64,000 bases of DNA from Malachius bipustulatus (GCA_910589415.1 OU342634.1:38866723-38930722); one strand, 5' to 3'. Positions 25,364-37,180 are shown, numbered from the stretch's first letter. Numbers and translations are program-made. Notes: a model not told the origin generated them from the sequence alone.

Positions 25364-25452
25364 TCCGCTCGGAGATCTTGGTCCCCACCGTGACCACCTC
25401 CTGTTTTTCCATGCGCAACAAGCGATACCACTTCTACGCGTTCCCAGAAAAG
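25364..25452 (+). CDS. Candidate internal coding exon
   Basis: A strong acceptor (tttttttatctcag, ending at 25363) is followed by an 89-nt frame in which about 24 of 29 codons end in G or C, against an AT-rich background. The peptide reads RSEILVPTVTTSCFSMRN then KRYHFYAFPEK. The bias stops abruptly at AAAAG|GTTGAG (25452/25453), a weak but possible donor; beyond it the frame stays open to 25623 with ordinary codon use. The exon would enter in phase 2 and leave in phase 0. I do not recognise the protein. If the GTTGAG donor is not used, the exon boundary is uncertain. Confidence 0.45.
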
Positions 25453-25538
25453 GTTGAGGCCGATCCTTCAAAAAGTTCCAAAACGACGCTTTTCATGGAA
25501 CATAATGTCTGTCTTCACTCTTCAGCCAACAGAACGCT

Positions 25539-25781
25539 TCACAGGTGGGAATCGTGGAGTTGGGATAATGCTTTCTTCTCGAGCTGTGATGTCAAAAAGA
25601 GCCCAAAATCTAGTCTGTCATGATAGCATTGAACTCGTCTGCACTTACACCTATATCCGCAGTTGCTAAACAACATTTGTTCCTGGTTTCCTATCAGGAA
25701 GGCAAAATTCTGACATTTTCTCTGGTCTAGAAACTCCTGAAGAGGGCACATCATATTCTGCAACTGCAAATCTGGCTGCAT
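25539..25781 (-). CDS. Unrecognised 80-aa ORF, doubtful
   Basis: An ATG at 25781-25779 opens 80 codons (starts MQPDLQLQNMMCPLQEF) to a TGA at 25539. It lies just downstream, on the same strand, of the LINE fragment at 26040-26450 and overlaps plus-strand open frames. It may be part of the LINE 3' region or chance. No motif seen. Confidence 0.15.
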   Translation of the reverse strand: MQPDLQLQNMMCPLQEFLDQRKCQNFAFLIGNQEQMLFSNCGYRCKCRRVQCYHDRLDFGLFLTSQLEKKALSQLHDSHL

Positions 25782-26039
25782 GAGAAGTTGCCCTCAGTTG
25801 CACAGACATGTGCGGATACTGTGCTGTGTATGGATGTGCAAATTGCGTGGACGTGGCTGACTATCGGACAAAACGTGGAAATTTTAACTGACATCTTTAT
25901 TTACTTAAATAAGAATTTATTAATTTCTTTCTTAATATACCTCACATACTATGAAGACTTGGTCAAAATAGGATTGGTCAAAATATGAAAAGGATATTTG
26001 GGGTCATATATTTTACATTTTTGAAGTTTTTCTACCTGG

Positions 26040-26450
26040 ATTTAGCTTTGGATTGTAGCAGAGAGGGTGTATGAGGCCTCAGTTCCGCCGTTTGTGCTTC
26101 CTCTCCTCTCGAGTAGACAAACATCTGTTACCTACACATCCTCAAACCACCACCACCCGATTGCTTGGATGTGCTGAAGTATGACCCATGGTAGGTCCGA
26201 CCAATTCTGACCATATCAGGGTGCACTTCCCCCAATATGCGAAATACTGAATTTGACGAAGCGCTGAATAGTGGCAAAAAGCAGATGCTCTGCATTTTCG
26301 TTTTTTCTTCCTTACATCCTCTACATTTCGATCTTGCAATACACCAATAGTGTGGAAGAACTTGTTCAACTTGAAGTGACCAGAATTCCTATTAAAAGTC
26401 TTAGGCTTGTTAACAACTGCAAGAAATGCCTATTTATCCTTTGAGGATCA
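26040..26450 (-). mobile_element. LINE 3' coding end, R1/Jockey-like C-terminal zinc-binding domain
   Basis: The minus strand encodes, across a frameshift, GHFKLNKFFHTIGVLQD in one frame and then KCRGCKEEKTKMQSICF, followed by RILGEVHPDMVRIG, in the next. The order 'GH..LN....IG..D..CR.C.EE.T..........L......HPD' is the C-terminal region that follows the RNase H domain in R1/Jockey-group non-LTR retrotransposons. The copy is 5'-truncated and frameshifted, hence dead. Confidence 0.65.
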
Positions 26451-26579
26451 GGGCTAGTGATTGCGGATCTTGGGTCGTTTTTGGTCATAGAACGCCAAAA
26501 CAAAATTGTTCAAATAAATTATCACGAGAAAATCAACGAGAATATTTTCAGGATTGCCGTAGTCCCGCAAATACTGTTA

Positions 26580-26740
26580 GTTGACTCCTAGTTCGTTATT
26601 TTAACGGGAACACCCTGTATATTATTATATTTTTAAATTGCCTGAGGAAATCGAATACAGGTGGTTTTCGCCATTGAAATTTACCGAGAAATTTAGATTT
26701 GGTGGTTTACTAAAATAATAAAGAACTGGACTTCGCATCA
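26580..26740 (-). repeat. Dispersed repeat family D, copy 3 (inverted)
   Basis: Its reverse complement reads 'gcgaaaaccacc', 'gatttcctcag', 'aaaatataataatatacagg', 'gtgttcccgtt', matching 5750-5830 and 12850-12920. Confidence 0.65.
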
Positions 26741-27663
26741 TGTTTTTGTCTAATTGGACTAAACCTTGGGAAAAAATTCAAAAAATTTAGAATTATTTGT
26801 GATAATAGCCAAGATATTAAAGTGTCTGCCCCAAAATTCCATATTGGAAGATTTTTTGTTCCCGATTTTTTTTGTCATAAGTGTTTTGATTAATTTGAGC
26901 AAAGCGTTTAGTTCCAGAGAAAATGGCGTTTATCTGAACTTTAAAATTACAAAAAATATAATTTTTTGAAAATAAAAAAGGTTTGGCGAGAAATTTGGGA
27001 AAAAAAAAGTTATATATTCAACAAATGTAATGTCATTTATGGAAGAAATAATTTTTGCATACAAGCAAGTGATCAAAAAGTGGTAACTTTCGAAATTTTT
27101 TTCGCTATTTATTTTTGTTTGTGTATATTGATCTTGAAATATTTGCACTTTTCATTATGAAATTTTTTTTAAAAAGAAAATTTGGATTCTACAACCATTG
27201 AAGTTAATTTTGCATTTCTGCTCAATATAAAATTGTAAAGACTGCAAATTTTTGATAGTAGACAATTACAAATTAAGTTTTATTTGTAACTACTATTACA
27301 TTGAATAGTGGAACAGGAAGTTTTCTAAAAATACAAAGTGAAAAGCGCAAAGGTGGAAACTTTTTGTTGTTGTATCGACCCCAGGAGATAAATTATCGCA
27401 TTTGATAAATTTTCTGTTACATTTTTCTATTTTTTTTTCATATTTTCACATTTTTTTCTAATGAAGAAAGAAAAGCCCTTATGATGTGAAATTTTTGTCG
27501 GTCACTGTATTTACCTATATTTTTTTATCTCTCTCGACAGTTTCATTCTTAAGATCATGCTATCATAAACATTTTCTCCTCCAATTCACCCTTGCACACG
27601 TCCCTTGCTGCAAAGAATCGAGCTTTTCATGAAGACATCACCTAGTCTGTCGTCCTGCTTTAG

Positions 27664-27844
27664 GCATGCACGTGTGGTCCTATGGGCAGAAAGGCGGGCG
27701 CACCTGGACGGGAATGCGCAAGGCCGCCGAAGGGATTGCCGCTGGGACGCCACGTAAGGAGACAGTCACCGACGAGGCGTCGCGACGACCTGCAGCGTCC
27801 CGGTACCTGTCCTGATAGGCATGTGACGGCAGCGACAATCAGTG
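27664..27844 (+). CDS. Candidate exon with near-consensus splice sites (CDS 27666-27815)
   Basis: A GC-rich block of 181 nt in AT-rich DNA is bounded by an acceptor (ctgtcgtcctgctttag, ending 27663) and a donor (CAGTG|GTGAGT, 27844/27845). An ATG two bases after the acceptor opens 49 codons (MHVWSYGQKGGRTWTGM..., then KAAEGIAAGTPRKETVTDE, ending ASRYLS) to a TGA at 27813-27815, 29 nt before the donor. Third positions are about three-quarters G/C. A second frame is open through the whole exon to the donor but has lower third-position GC and a G/R/P-heavy peptide. It could be a 5' exon with a short ORF, an internal exon in the second frame, or a late exon with an intron in the 3' UTR. Product unknown. 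Confidence 0.45.
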
Positions 27845-29465
27845 GTGAGTACATCAGTTTTCATTTATATATTTTTTTCTTGTCATTTTTTGATATTTTA
27901 TTTACCTACAACAGGAAGGAATTCTCATTACATGAGCGGATTATTTTCTTATAATAATTAACTTTATCATATTTCTAGAATTACTCTTTCTTTGATTTTT
28001 TTATATCTTTTAGATATATCAATAAGGATTGTGGAAACAACTTTAATAAATGCCTTATTATTATTTATTGACATTCCTGATGGATATTTTTTAATTTAAT
28101 AAGAATTGGAATATTTTTGTTACCTCAAGAAGTACCTACTACTGCTTCATTTGATCATAGATTGCTAACTTTTTCGACTTTTCTTTCCGACTGAAACTAT
28201 CTGTTATGGAGAAGTTCGCAGAGATAAGTTGAGACAATGCTTTCTGTCATGCTTTTTTCATTATTCCGTTATTCCGTCAAGAAACAGCAAAGAGGATTTT
28301 CATTCCCCTAAAGAAGATCTCAGTTTTGTCTCAACAATTCACATTGAAGAAGAATAAGGTCATTACGAACTGACGAGTTGAAAAATTAATTAATAATGAA
28401 AATCTTTAACAATAGGAGTTTTTGCTGTACGTTTTTACAAGGGACGTTTATCCTAACATTTTTCGATAGGATTTTATTTATGACAATAGGATATTTACGA
28501 CAGGAAAATTCGGAAAGACGCCAGCGTTTGCTTATCGTGCATGCAACAATTCTTCACTATGTCTCATAATAGCTTCCTCATTTCTAGAATGGTCTGAAGT
28601 AAATTTCTGCTGATTAGCTATCCTATTATAATAGCTCCGCCACCTTTGCATAAATGTTGCATAAATTTACACCAGTTTTAGCTACACTACACGGGAGCAT
28701 CTTTTTATACATTCTATGAAATGTACAGAGTGTAGGTATAAAATTTGTAAATTGATATAATTTTGTTTTAATCGCTATAACTCTTCTCCTAAAATTTATT
28801 CATTAGTTGAAATTATTTTAGCATTTATTTGAGCGTTCGGCTTTTAAGGATATTCAGAAGTGTGTCGAAGAAGTTTGGGCTTCTTTGGGGTTACTTTTCA
28901 CTTAATTGTAAACTTGCATTTATTATTTTAGAATTAATTATGTTTACGAAGTATTTAGTTTATAGGTATGTTAATTAAAATACATTTTGTAGTTTATTAT
29001 TATACAGTTTATGTGGTTTCAAAGATAAATATTATTAGAATCGCTGCAGAGAGAATTGTAATCTTACTCAAATTTTTTTACCATTCTAGAGTGTAAAATA
29101 ACAATAATATTTGGCTGTATTTTCTTTAGAAACTTCGGGAAATATTTTAAGTGATAAAGATTGCCAAAATAGCGGCAACCATTGAAGTTCTCTTAAGATT
29201 TTAGTTTATTATTTATTCTTTTATTTATTATTCTTAAGATTTCTCTGCGAAGATAATATAGTTTTTCAGCAAAAGAAAAATAAATATAAGAGAAATTATC
29301 TGGTTCAGGCTCTTATAATTCTTCAAATATTTTGAAAAGCATAAGAAACACAATCAATAGACTTGGACATCAACGTTTCATCCAAAACAAAAGTTCGCCC
29401 TGTAAATTTTTGTAGACTGAACGATAAATGAAACTACTCAATTAAATTAAACAGAAGGTCATAAA
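27845..29465. other. AT-rich DNA, probably intronic if the exon above is real
   Basis: Begins with the GTGAGT donor; no frame, repeat or further exon-like island is visible. Confidence 0.4.
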
Positions 29466-29469
29466 AAAT

Positions 29470-30310
29470 TATTATAAATGTTTTATTGCGTTAAAATTAT
29501 TTTCAATGAATTATTTTTTTATTGTGAACTTTTTTTCAAATTTTGTATGTTTTCATTCTTACGAACTAATTATGGTTCTAAATTTTTTATGATTGTTCGT
29601 TATTACACATAATACAGTTTTCATTGTCCATTGGTGCACTTTAAAAGTCAATAATTACATTTTTTAAATCGCATACATGGTGAACTTCTTAATACAAACT
29701 TTCCTCAGACTTCAAAATCAAATTTTCTTAAACCGGTCCTGGAATTTATAAGTTTAAAGATCGAATGCTGATAACAGTGTGTAGTTGCTTCAAAAAATTA
29801 GAAAATTCTAATGATCCGTGTAGGTAATTAAAATCACAAAAGAATGAAAACATTAAAAATTGAAAAATAATTTACCCCGGTCCTGGAAATAACACAAAGT
29901 GACAGCAACGATGTAATTAAAGCAATTTTAACTTAGGCTGTACTTATTTTGGTTAAAATGTCTGCAATTCATAACGTTTATTTTAAATTATGACAATTAT
30001 GTGATACGACATAGTGACTTTTCAGTTTTTTCAGATTCGATCGTTTATAAAAAATGCCACGAAAGTGTGACAAAAATTTCACATACACAGATTTCATTCT
30101 CTATTTGTGACTTTGAAAATCATTAAATACGTTTCTAAAAATCGTATACAGGGTGAATGAACTTCTTAATACGTTCTTTCTCTCCCAACCAATTTTTCTT
30201 GCCGGTCCAGGAATTTCTTATTTTAGAGAACGCCGATCGAATACTAGATAACAGTTACAGTTGCACCCAAAAAATTAGGCAATGATCCATTTAGATATTA
30301 TAGCCAAATT
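29470..30310. repeat. Two-copy direct repeat, ~473 bp offset
   Basis: 'aaatcg(c/t)ata.a.ggtga', 'cttcttaata', 'ccggtcc.ggaattt', 'gatcgaat.ct', 'gataacagt', 'aatgatcc' occur in order at 29667-29820 and again at 30140-30290. The second copy has TACAGGGTGA where the first has TACATGGTGA. No coding capacity. Confidence 0.65.
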
Positions 30311-30418
30311 TTTAAAATCCACAAACATATATTAAACAAAGTAAGTATATTAACAAAGAAGTGTTGTAGTTGACACATTTTAAGGGTCGCATGAAATTTC
30401 CCTTTAGGGACTGTATAC

Positions 30419-31058
30419 CGGGTGGCTGATCATACATTCATACCTCTGTACATATAGGACATTGCCTAATAATATAACATAGTTTCCATGTTGACAAAAT
30501 TAATTGTTGCCTATTATTGTCAAACTATTTTGACGTACTGTTATTAATATTATTTCCATTATTAAGCAATTAGTACAGGAAAATTGAGCAAAAAAGGGCC
30601 TAAATCCAGGAAAAAAATCCGGGAAGCAATTTGATGTAACATTTCGTTAGGGGACACTTAAAGGAGCACGGAGCCACTTTTTTTGTATCCATAATAGGAC
30701 TTTTTTGGGGGGTTATGCCCATAAAAACTTCTGATCTACTCATCGAATACTAACAATCCCCTAAATTACATCAAATTTCACAGGTAGCCAATATCCCATA
30801 AGGATTCTGCGTTTAAGGGGGTAAATTGACGTCCTACCGCAAATTTTATTTGGAAAAAAGATAGACCTTAAAAAACTCTACAACTTCTTCTCTGAACTTT
30901 TGTTTGTAAGGGTGGGGATGCTGAAAAAAGAGCTTCGAGCTCCTTTAAGGGTCCCCTGACGAACTTTTACATAAAATTGCTGCCTGGAATTTCTAGAATT
31001 CAAACACTAATTTTCCTGTACTAAATGTCCTATGTACAGAGATATGGTCAGCCACCCA
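30419..31058. mobile_element. Foldback element F3
   Basis: The left end, 'gggtggctgatcat', 'ctctgtacatataggacat', is mirrored at the right end ('atgtcctatgtacagagat', 'ggtcagccaccc', 31026-31058). The inner arms also mirror: 'ttagtacaggaaaatt', 'ggaagcaattt', 'tagggg.acacttaaaggagc' on the left against 'gctcctttaagggtcccctga', 'aattgctgcc', 'aattttcctgtacta' on the right. The left arm has an extra ~110 bp (about 30465-30573). No ORF. Confidence 0.75.
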
Positions 31059-31897
31059 TAAGTGGTAGAAGTTTGTAAAGTTCCTCATGACTCGCCATGT
31101 ATTTGAGCGGTCTTAAAAGGCTCTGTAGGATCTCGTTTTTGAACTGTCAAGCCCGTTGAACAATGAGGATCTTATCAACAAGCAAAAATTTAGCCGAGTA
31201 CTGAATTTGTAATTTTCCTCACTAGATGTCGCTATGAGCTGCAACTCAATGAGTTCCGTGTGATATCTTCAATTAAGCCGTAGAAGTCTTTTGTATGATA
31301 CGATAGCACCGAGCGTCTCCAATTTATTGAGCTGCCGGACCGAGCTGCTCGACCGTCATCAACAGACAGAGCGACGGAGAATCAAAACCAGACCACAATT
31401 TAGCGAGGGAAATCGATCTAAACCCGAAAACTGCTCCCCGGTTAAGGAAACCAAACTAAAGAGTTAATTCGGTAGAGGGGTGGCGATACGAAGCTAAGTA
31501 TATTGGAAATCTAACCAACTCTGGCAAAACGAATCCATGATCCAACCAGAAAAACTTCTCGTATATAGAAGTCGGGAAAAAAATTGTTTTGGGAGTTCCA
31601 TCCCAGAGTAGTGCCAGACTTTCACCATCTTTCACCTCTCCCTATCTTTTCTAGCAGCAAACTCTAACGGAACTATGTTGATATTACTTCACGTAGGTTT
31701 TGGTTCAATAATTGTGGAAGATGGTTTCTTCTTCATGTCTCTCCTCTGCTAAAAACGGTTGTTTCCTGATTTTCTAGTAGATGTGATGTGTCACAGTGTC
31801 ACACCTATTATTACCTTCCAGTTTTTGTCTCCAATCATTATTCGTATCATTTTGTCATTTTTTGCCCGGAGTTATAATATGAAGTCCAAGTTTATTT
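31059..31897. other. Mixed DNA including a GC-richer block at 31305-31500
   Basis: 31305-31490 carries one plus-strand frame open for about 55 codons (includes APSVSNLLSCRTELLD), ending at a TAA near 31473. It has neither an ATG nor splice-site support. It may be an untranslated exon or a decayed element. Confidence 0.25.
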
Positions 31898-32110
31898 TCA
31901 GTTCTTTTTCTTTCTGGCTGGTATTTTTGACATGCAAAGCAAACCATGTTCCGCATTCAAGCAAGTGACATCCTCACCTCCTATCCTTTCAAAGTACGTT
32001 TGGAAATTGTCATGGGATGTAACTCTCTCTGTCGGGTAGTAGTAAGCAATCCCTATATCATCCTGGGGAGCCGTCCACGGAGAGGCGATCCAGTCCAGAA
32101 TGAAAGAAAT
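31898..32110 (-). CDS. Candidate terminal coding exon, unknown protein
   Basis: On the minus strand an acceptor (ggttaccgcgttgttag, ending at 32111) is followed by 70 codons to a TGA (31900-31898). The peptide is well mixed and protein-like: ISFILDWIASPWTAPQDD, then IGIAYYYPTERVTSHDNF, then QTYFERIGGEDVTCLNAEHG, ending in a basic ARKKKN tail. Codons favour G/C in third position. The other two frames are closed. AATAAA follows within a few bases of the stop. There is no ATG before the stop upstream, so this would be the last exon of a spliced gene whose earlier exons lie at higher coordinates. I cannot name the family; a domesticated or decayed transposon protein is possible. Confidence 0.45.
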   Translation of the reverse strand: MSFILDWIASPWTAPQDDIGIAYYYPTERVTSHDNFQTYFERIGGEDVTCLNAEHGLLCMSKIPARKKKN

Positions 32111-33355
32111 CTAACAACGCGGTAACCAAAACAGATCCAATAAGCAAGGTAGGGACGACTTGTTTTTACATATGCGTAATTGCATATCGAGTCATTGTAA
32201 ATAATTTAAATCTATGTGGTTTTCGAAGAAAAACAACCAGATATCTATGGGGAAAGCAGAATGATTCGTTTTCCCATAGAAAGCTTAAAAGCTCGCTTGA
32301 TGGATAATTGGGAAATGCCTTCATGTTCATTTTTTGGTAGGATAGAAAAAAATTTAATGCAATTTGTAAAAAAACCTCCGTTCTCATGTCTCAAAAGCAA
32401 AGAGTTTGACGAAAATCATTTTCTCAGATTTCAAGATTAGTCAAGAATTCTGTCGTCTTTTCTTTAAATATATTTATTCCCATGAATAATGTATAAGTAA
32501 TGGAGTATCCACCCTACCTGCAAAAAAATCATGAGAATTTTCTTAACGAAAACTAATAGTTTTTTAGGTAGAATACAATTTGCATAAAATGTCAGTTCCT
32601 TTCAGCCATAAAATGCTTTCACGCTGACAGCCCATAACCATCACGATATATCTTCCTTCTTATGAATCATAAATTTATTTAAGTATTATCTGAACGTATC
32701 TATAATAATGTACTCTCAAGGAAAATTCCAGTGGCGTGCAATTATCGCTCGTTAAAATTTTCACCAACTAATTTTTCATTTTTCCGCAATTCACTAACCT
32801 GAGGAAACTATTTCAACTCACTTTTATTCCCCTATTGTCAATTTAAATTATGAAGCAAAATCATAGCAGATCTAGGTTTGTCTTCTTAGATTTTTTCTAA
32901 TACATTAATACACACCTTTTACATATTAAAAAAAATCCGATAGACTTTAACCTAAACTCCCAAGAATTATTCTTTGAGAGTAAAGCATTGTTATTGCAGT
33001 TCAATTATTGCGGATTCAAATGTCAAGATCTTCAGGAAATAAAACATGATCTACTCGAAGGTATTTTATTTCTGTTGTCTCTCAGAAATTATCGGTTTGC
33101 TGTATATTTTTATTATTAAAAGCTGTAAAAAGAGAAATAAGACATTGATTTTCTTAACTTAAATTTATTTGATTTTTTCTACACAACTTTCAAAAAGTGC
33201 CTACGTCTCTGCGCGAGTAGAAACATCCATTGACAAGGAATGATGAAAGATGAGACAATCCCGGGTTTTAACGGTCCTTCTGGTTGCTTATTATCGTCGC
33301 TTTACCGCCCTGCCATCGATTTTCTATTTATCACAAAAATGCCTTCTGTCTGCTT
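32111..33355. other. AT-rich DNA, no supported feature
   Basis: Overlapping open frames on both strands at 32166-32440 start at GTG or TTG, and I treat them as chance. Confidence 0.4.
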
Positions 33356-33359
33356 TAAT

Positions 33360-33560
33360 TTCCTCTCTCGGCTCAATAGTCGAGAGCCATCACTAATTCC
33401 AGGCTAAGAAGCCGGTCGGAAGTTGCAAAACCAACAACAAAAGCACCGACACGCATCGGCAATCCCCAACCGCAAAACCCTTCCCGCCATTGTCCTGTGT
33501 GCCGGCTCTCTCACTCGCTCTCCAAATTTTGTCTCAAACTTGCTCCGATAATTTACTCCT
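33360..33560. other. GC-richer non-coding island
   Basis: The block is clearly less AT-rich, with C/T-rich 'ggctctctcactcgctctcc' (GAGA-like on the minus strand) and a small hairpin (CTCTCG...CGAGAG, ~33365-33388). All frames are interrupted. It could be a regulatory element or an untranslated exon; there is no proof. Confidence 0.25.
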
Positions 33561-33977
33561 GTCCATATGATGACAAAAAAGCTTAGGGTTGCCCAAAATC
33601 AGAGTAATTCCTTGTTTCTGTGGAAATTTCATTAATTTCTTTAAAACCTCCAGTAAATTTGGTTAAAGGACATTCATCGACCATATGATTGATATGGACT
33701 CTGCAGTATGTCCGCAAACACAAGAAGCGCGTAGTATTAATTTTCATTTGTGTAGCATTAAATTACATCTACCGTGTCCTGTTTTTAAGCGATTTACTTG
33801 TACCCAGACTTTAGGTATTGGATTTGAATGAGAATAAATTCTAGATAAGTTCAATTGAATAATAAATAATTTTGGTACAGTACTACTTATGGTTCATTTT
33901 TAGAATCCTTTATTAAGCATAGTTACCTTCGCATACAAAAGCAGCGTCCGCAATTATTTATTATTGTTGCCAGCAGA

Positions 33978-34208
33978 ATGCCCAAATTTAAGCACTCTCG
34001 TTTAGTTCAAAACAAATCGGAAAGCCGGTCCAATAGTGGGCATTTAAAAATAACGAATGAACGTCGACGATTGCCATTGTTTGGGAACATGTATAGTATT
34101 AGAGTAGTCATTAATGACTCAAGCCCCATAAATATCAATCAACATGCCCTTAATCCATATTGTCCTAGTTACGCTAGTGCCATATATTCTGGCAAATTCC
34201 GGAAATGA
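33978..34208 (+). CDS. Unrecognised 76-aa ORF
   Basis: ATG at 33978 opens 76 codons (starts MPKFKHSRLVQNKSES, ends SAIYSGKFRK). The peptide is basic and polar with no signal or membrane segment. No splice or promoter support was found and the codon bias is modest, so chance cannot be excluded. Confidence 0.2.
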   Translation: MPKFKHSRLVQNKSESRSNSGHLKITNERRRLPLFGNMYSIRVVINDSSPININQHALNPYCPSYASAIYSGKFRK

Positions 34209-34419
34209 ATTTACGATCTACCATTCAAAACTAAAATTGCATTTTAACTAGACTATTAACGAAATCTATTGAAATAATGGATAGTTACAGGCCAGCAATT
34301 ATTGTTTGGTTGAATAAAATAAGCTCTAATTTTTATCAATTATGAATATGTATAACTAGAACGACAGAGGAATATGACCATATCATTGAATTCGTACTTT
34401 CATTTTGAAAAGACATCAA

Positions 34420-34640
34420 GGGGTGTTCCTTTTTATTCATTGGCAACGCTGGTTTAGCAAGCTATGAACAAAAAAAAAACTAGGGGTGTAAGTTGAAGAA
34501 ACAACAATTAGGAATTGATTACTTGGGGGGCTGAAAGGAATAAAGTTGTGGTTATAAAATTGAGTAGTCACCTGCAAAGTCTTATATTTGAAATTTCCCA
34601 AATTTCATTTATTACTGCATTTATCCCATGATAAAGATAA
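34420..34640. repeat. Dispersed repeat shared with 9360-9800
   Basis: 'ttttgaaaa.acatcaa', 'ggcaacgctggttta' and 'ggctgaaaggaataaagttg' recur around 9360-9420 and 9783-9803 (where the last reads 'gttgaaaggtgtaaagttg'). The segment ends in AACACCCT, the inverted terminus word of the TACAGGGTG class. Confidence 0.45.
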
Positions 34641-35273
34641 TTTGGAACACCCTCTATGTCGTATAGCTTTGGCTTCTCCATTTTTTTAAAGAAGAAAATT
34701 TTTCTCTACTGTCCGCTTTTCAAAATTGATTTTTTTAGTATTGTCGGTTACTGCCAAGAATTTTGATCAGTGAACGATTTTGGTACTTGTGCTCATCTTT
34801 ATCAGAAAATCTTTATTCTGGCCTTATTAGAAAATTGGTCCAAGGAGCCCGAAGAAATTCTGGCAAACTAACCCAAAACTATGAGTTATCTGAACTACTT
34901 TGCTATAGATGTCATGCATATCGATATACCGACAAAGTTTACAGGGTGGGTCATCGAAAACGTTGAAATCACTTTTCGAAAAAATTCAGAAACACGTGAA
35001 GTTGGTTCCCAGGGGGGACAGCTTTTGACCCAAAAAGTATTGCAATACCTTCAACCTCGTTTGAGGGGGTGTCATCCGCCTAATTTTTTCAAATGGAGAT
35101 GAAGCAAGTGATACCTCAAGGAACAGGGTTTTTTGATTCTGTTCGCATAGTTTGTTTTTGAAAATCGGTCGGTTCGTTTATATGATATGGAGCTTTGAAA
35201 CTCCAGCAATTCGTTTTTCTAAAAATGTAAATTTAATCGATTTTATTCAAAAACCTTACCGTATTAGTCATGT

Positions 35274-35288
35274 ATATATATATATATT
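35274..35288. repeat. (TA)n microsatellite
   Basis: Alternating TA run following 'gtcatgtatatata'. Confidence 0.8.
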
Positions 35289-35529
35289 CGTTTGAAATTA
35301 CAAATTGCAGTCTTACGATACATGTTGTTTAGTTTATTAAATTACATATGATTGGTTTCGTCGATCATTAATTACTGGAAATGTTGCCAGGTTATCTTCA
35401 CATCGTTACAGGAGCATTTATGGTGTCATTTATTCGCGGAATACGCTAACACTTCGTCCTCGCAGGTCTTCTAATATGTCAGGTGGAGTGTCGCACACTT
35501 TGTTTTTCATGTGTCCCCACAAAAAAACC

Positions 35530-37180
35530 TTCTTGCGCATCAATCGCAGAAATAGTGTATTTTTATGCGATTCAATTATGAATATTTTCACCGCTTTTTA
35601 AATTATTGGCTTTCTGAAATTTTCCATAGTCATGTCATGTTAGCGTAGTGCTTTAATGTGAAAAATTTTCTGTGATAATTTCATTTCATTTCGTTTCAAC
35701 ACGTGCCTTAGAATGGATTTTTAAATTTAAAAATCAAAAAAATTGGCAAAATTTCACAATTTTGTCCCTTTTCCTATGCCCGCCACTGGCTAACTTTACT
35801 TGAAAAATACTATTTTTTACACTACCTTTAATAAATTCGGAAAAAACTGAAAGGAGAGTTTTGAAAACCGAAAGTTTGAAATTTTAGAGGAATAAACATC
35901 ATTTAAAGATATTCGAATATATCTCCGCCATTTTTATATTTGCTTCTTGAAATTTTTGAAGGTTAACTGCTATTAGTATAGTTGTCTACTATCAAAATTT
36001 CCGTTCTATTCCTTCAAAAATAAGCTCATGAATGTTTATAGAAATGTAGACATTTTTACCCTTTTCCTACCCACGCCTCTGGCTTATTAATAGAAATGAT
36101 GCAAATTGTATTGCATTAGCTCAAATTTCAAATAAGTTTATTCCAATCTTGTTAATTTTGTTTAAAAGTTTTTGATCTTGCCTATTTAGGGGTTCAAAAT
36201 CTAGCCATTTTCCAAAAATTGAAAAGGCCGCCATTTTGGAATGTCTTTACCTATTTTACTCAAATACAGTACCAGACGACTACTTGAGGGTATCTTACTA
36301 CCAAAAAAATTTCAGCGCTCTAGATTGAAAACTTCGACCAGAAACCGTGCCTCACGGACGGTTTTTTTTCTGAAATTCGGAGGGACATCCTGTAGAAGTA
36401 ACACAACTCTAGGAAAATGTTTTTCACGAAAATCAAACGTCAGCCCTAAGGTTTATAAGAATAAAAAATTTCGTTCATTAATCTTGAAAGATGAAGCTAC
36501 AGGAGCGTTTTTAAAAATTTAGAGAAATTAATTTAAAAAAAACATCATGTAAAAAAAAATCGAATATCTCCGCCATTTTTCTTATTTACTTTTTGAAATT
36601 CTCAAGGGTTGAAGTCTATTAGTATAGTTGTCTACTGTAAAAATTTCAGTTTAATTACTTCAAAAATGTGCTCATAAATTGTTGGAGAAATTTAGCCATT
36701 TTTACCCTTTTCCTACCCACGCCACTGGCTTATTAATAGAAAAAATGCAAATTTTGTTGCATGAAATTAAATTTCAAGTCATTTACTTCCAATATTGTGA
36801 ATTTGATATAAAACTCTTTTTCTATCTAGCTTATACAGGGGTTCAAAAAATAGTCCTTTTTCCAAAAATTAAAATGACCGCCATTTTGAAACGGCTCGAT
36901 CGATTTTGCTCAAGTGCAATACCAGACCACTCCTTATGGATATCTTACTTCCACAAAAATTTCAATCTCCTAGATTGAAAACTGCGACCTGAAATGAGGT
37001 GACAAAAACGGGATATGGGGAATTTTGAAAGGACACCCTGTAGAAGTAACGCGACTTTAGGAATTTTTTTCAACGAAAATCTAACGTCGTTCCAAGGTTT
37101 TACAAGGATCCAAAATTTCATTCACTAATCTTGAAAGATAAAGCTACAGGAGCGTTTTGAAAATCGAAATTTCGCGATTT
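35530..37180. repeat. Tandem array of family R2, ~655 bp unit
   Basis: Two full units, 35900-36540 and 36545-37180, share in order: 'atatctccgccatttt', 'ctattagtatagttgtct', 'acccttttcctacccacgcc', 'ctggcttattaatagaaa', 'aggggttcaaaa', 'ccgccattttg', 'gatatcttact', 'gtagaagtaac', 'aatcttgaaagat', 'gctacaggagcgttttg'. A diverged partial unit precedes them (35530-35900). Each unit contains 'gacatcctgtag' or 'gacaccctgtag'. The frames 36241-36522 and 36679-36978 are inside the repeat and are not genes. Confidence 0.75.

Noticed and set aside
35530..37180. CRISPR-like array
   Set aside because: The unit is ~655 bp with no short direct repeat and spacer pattern; the organism is an animal.
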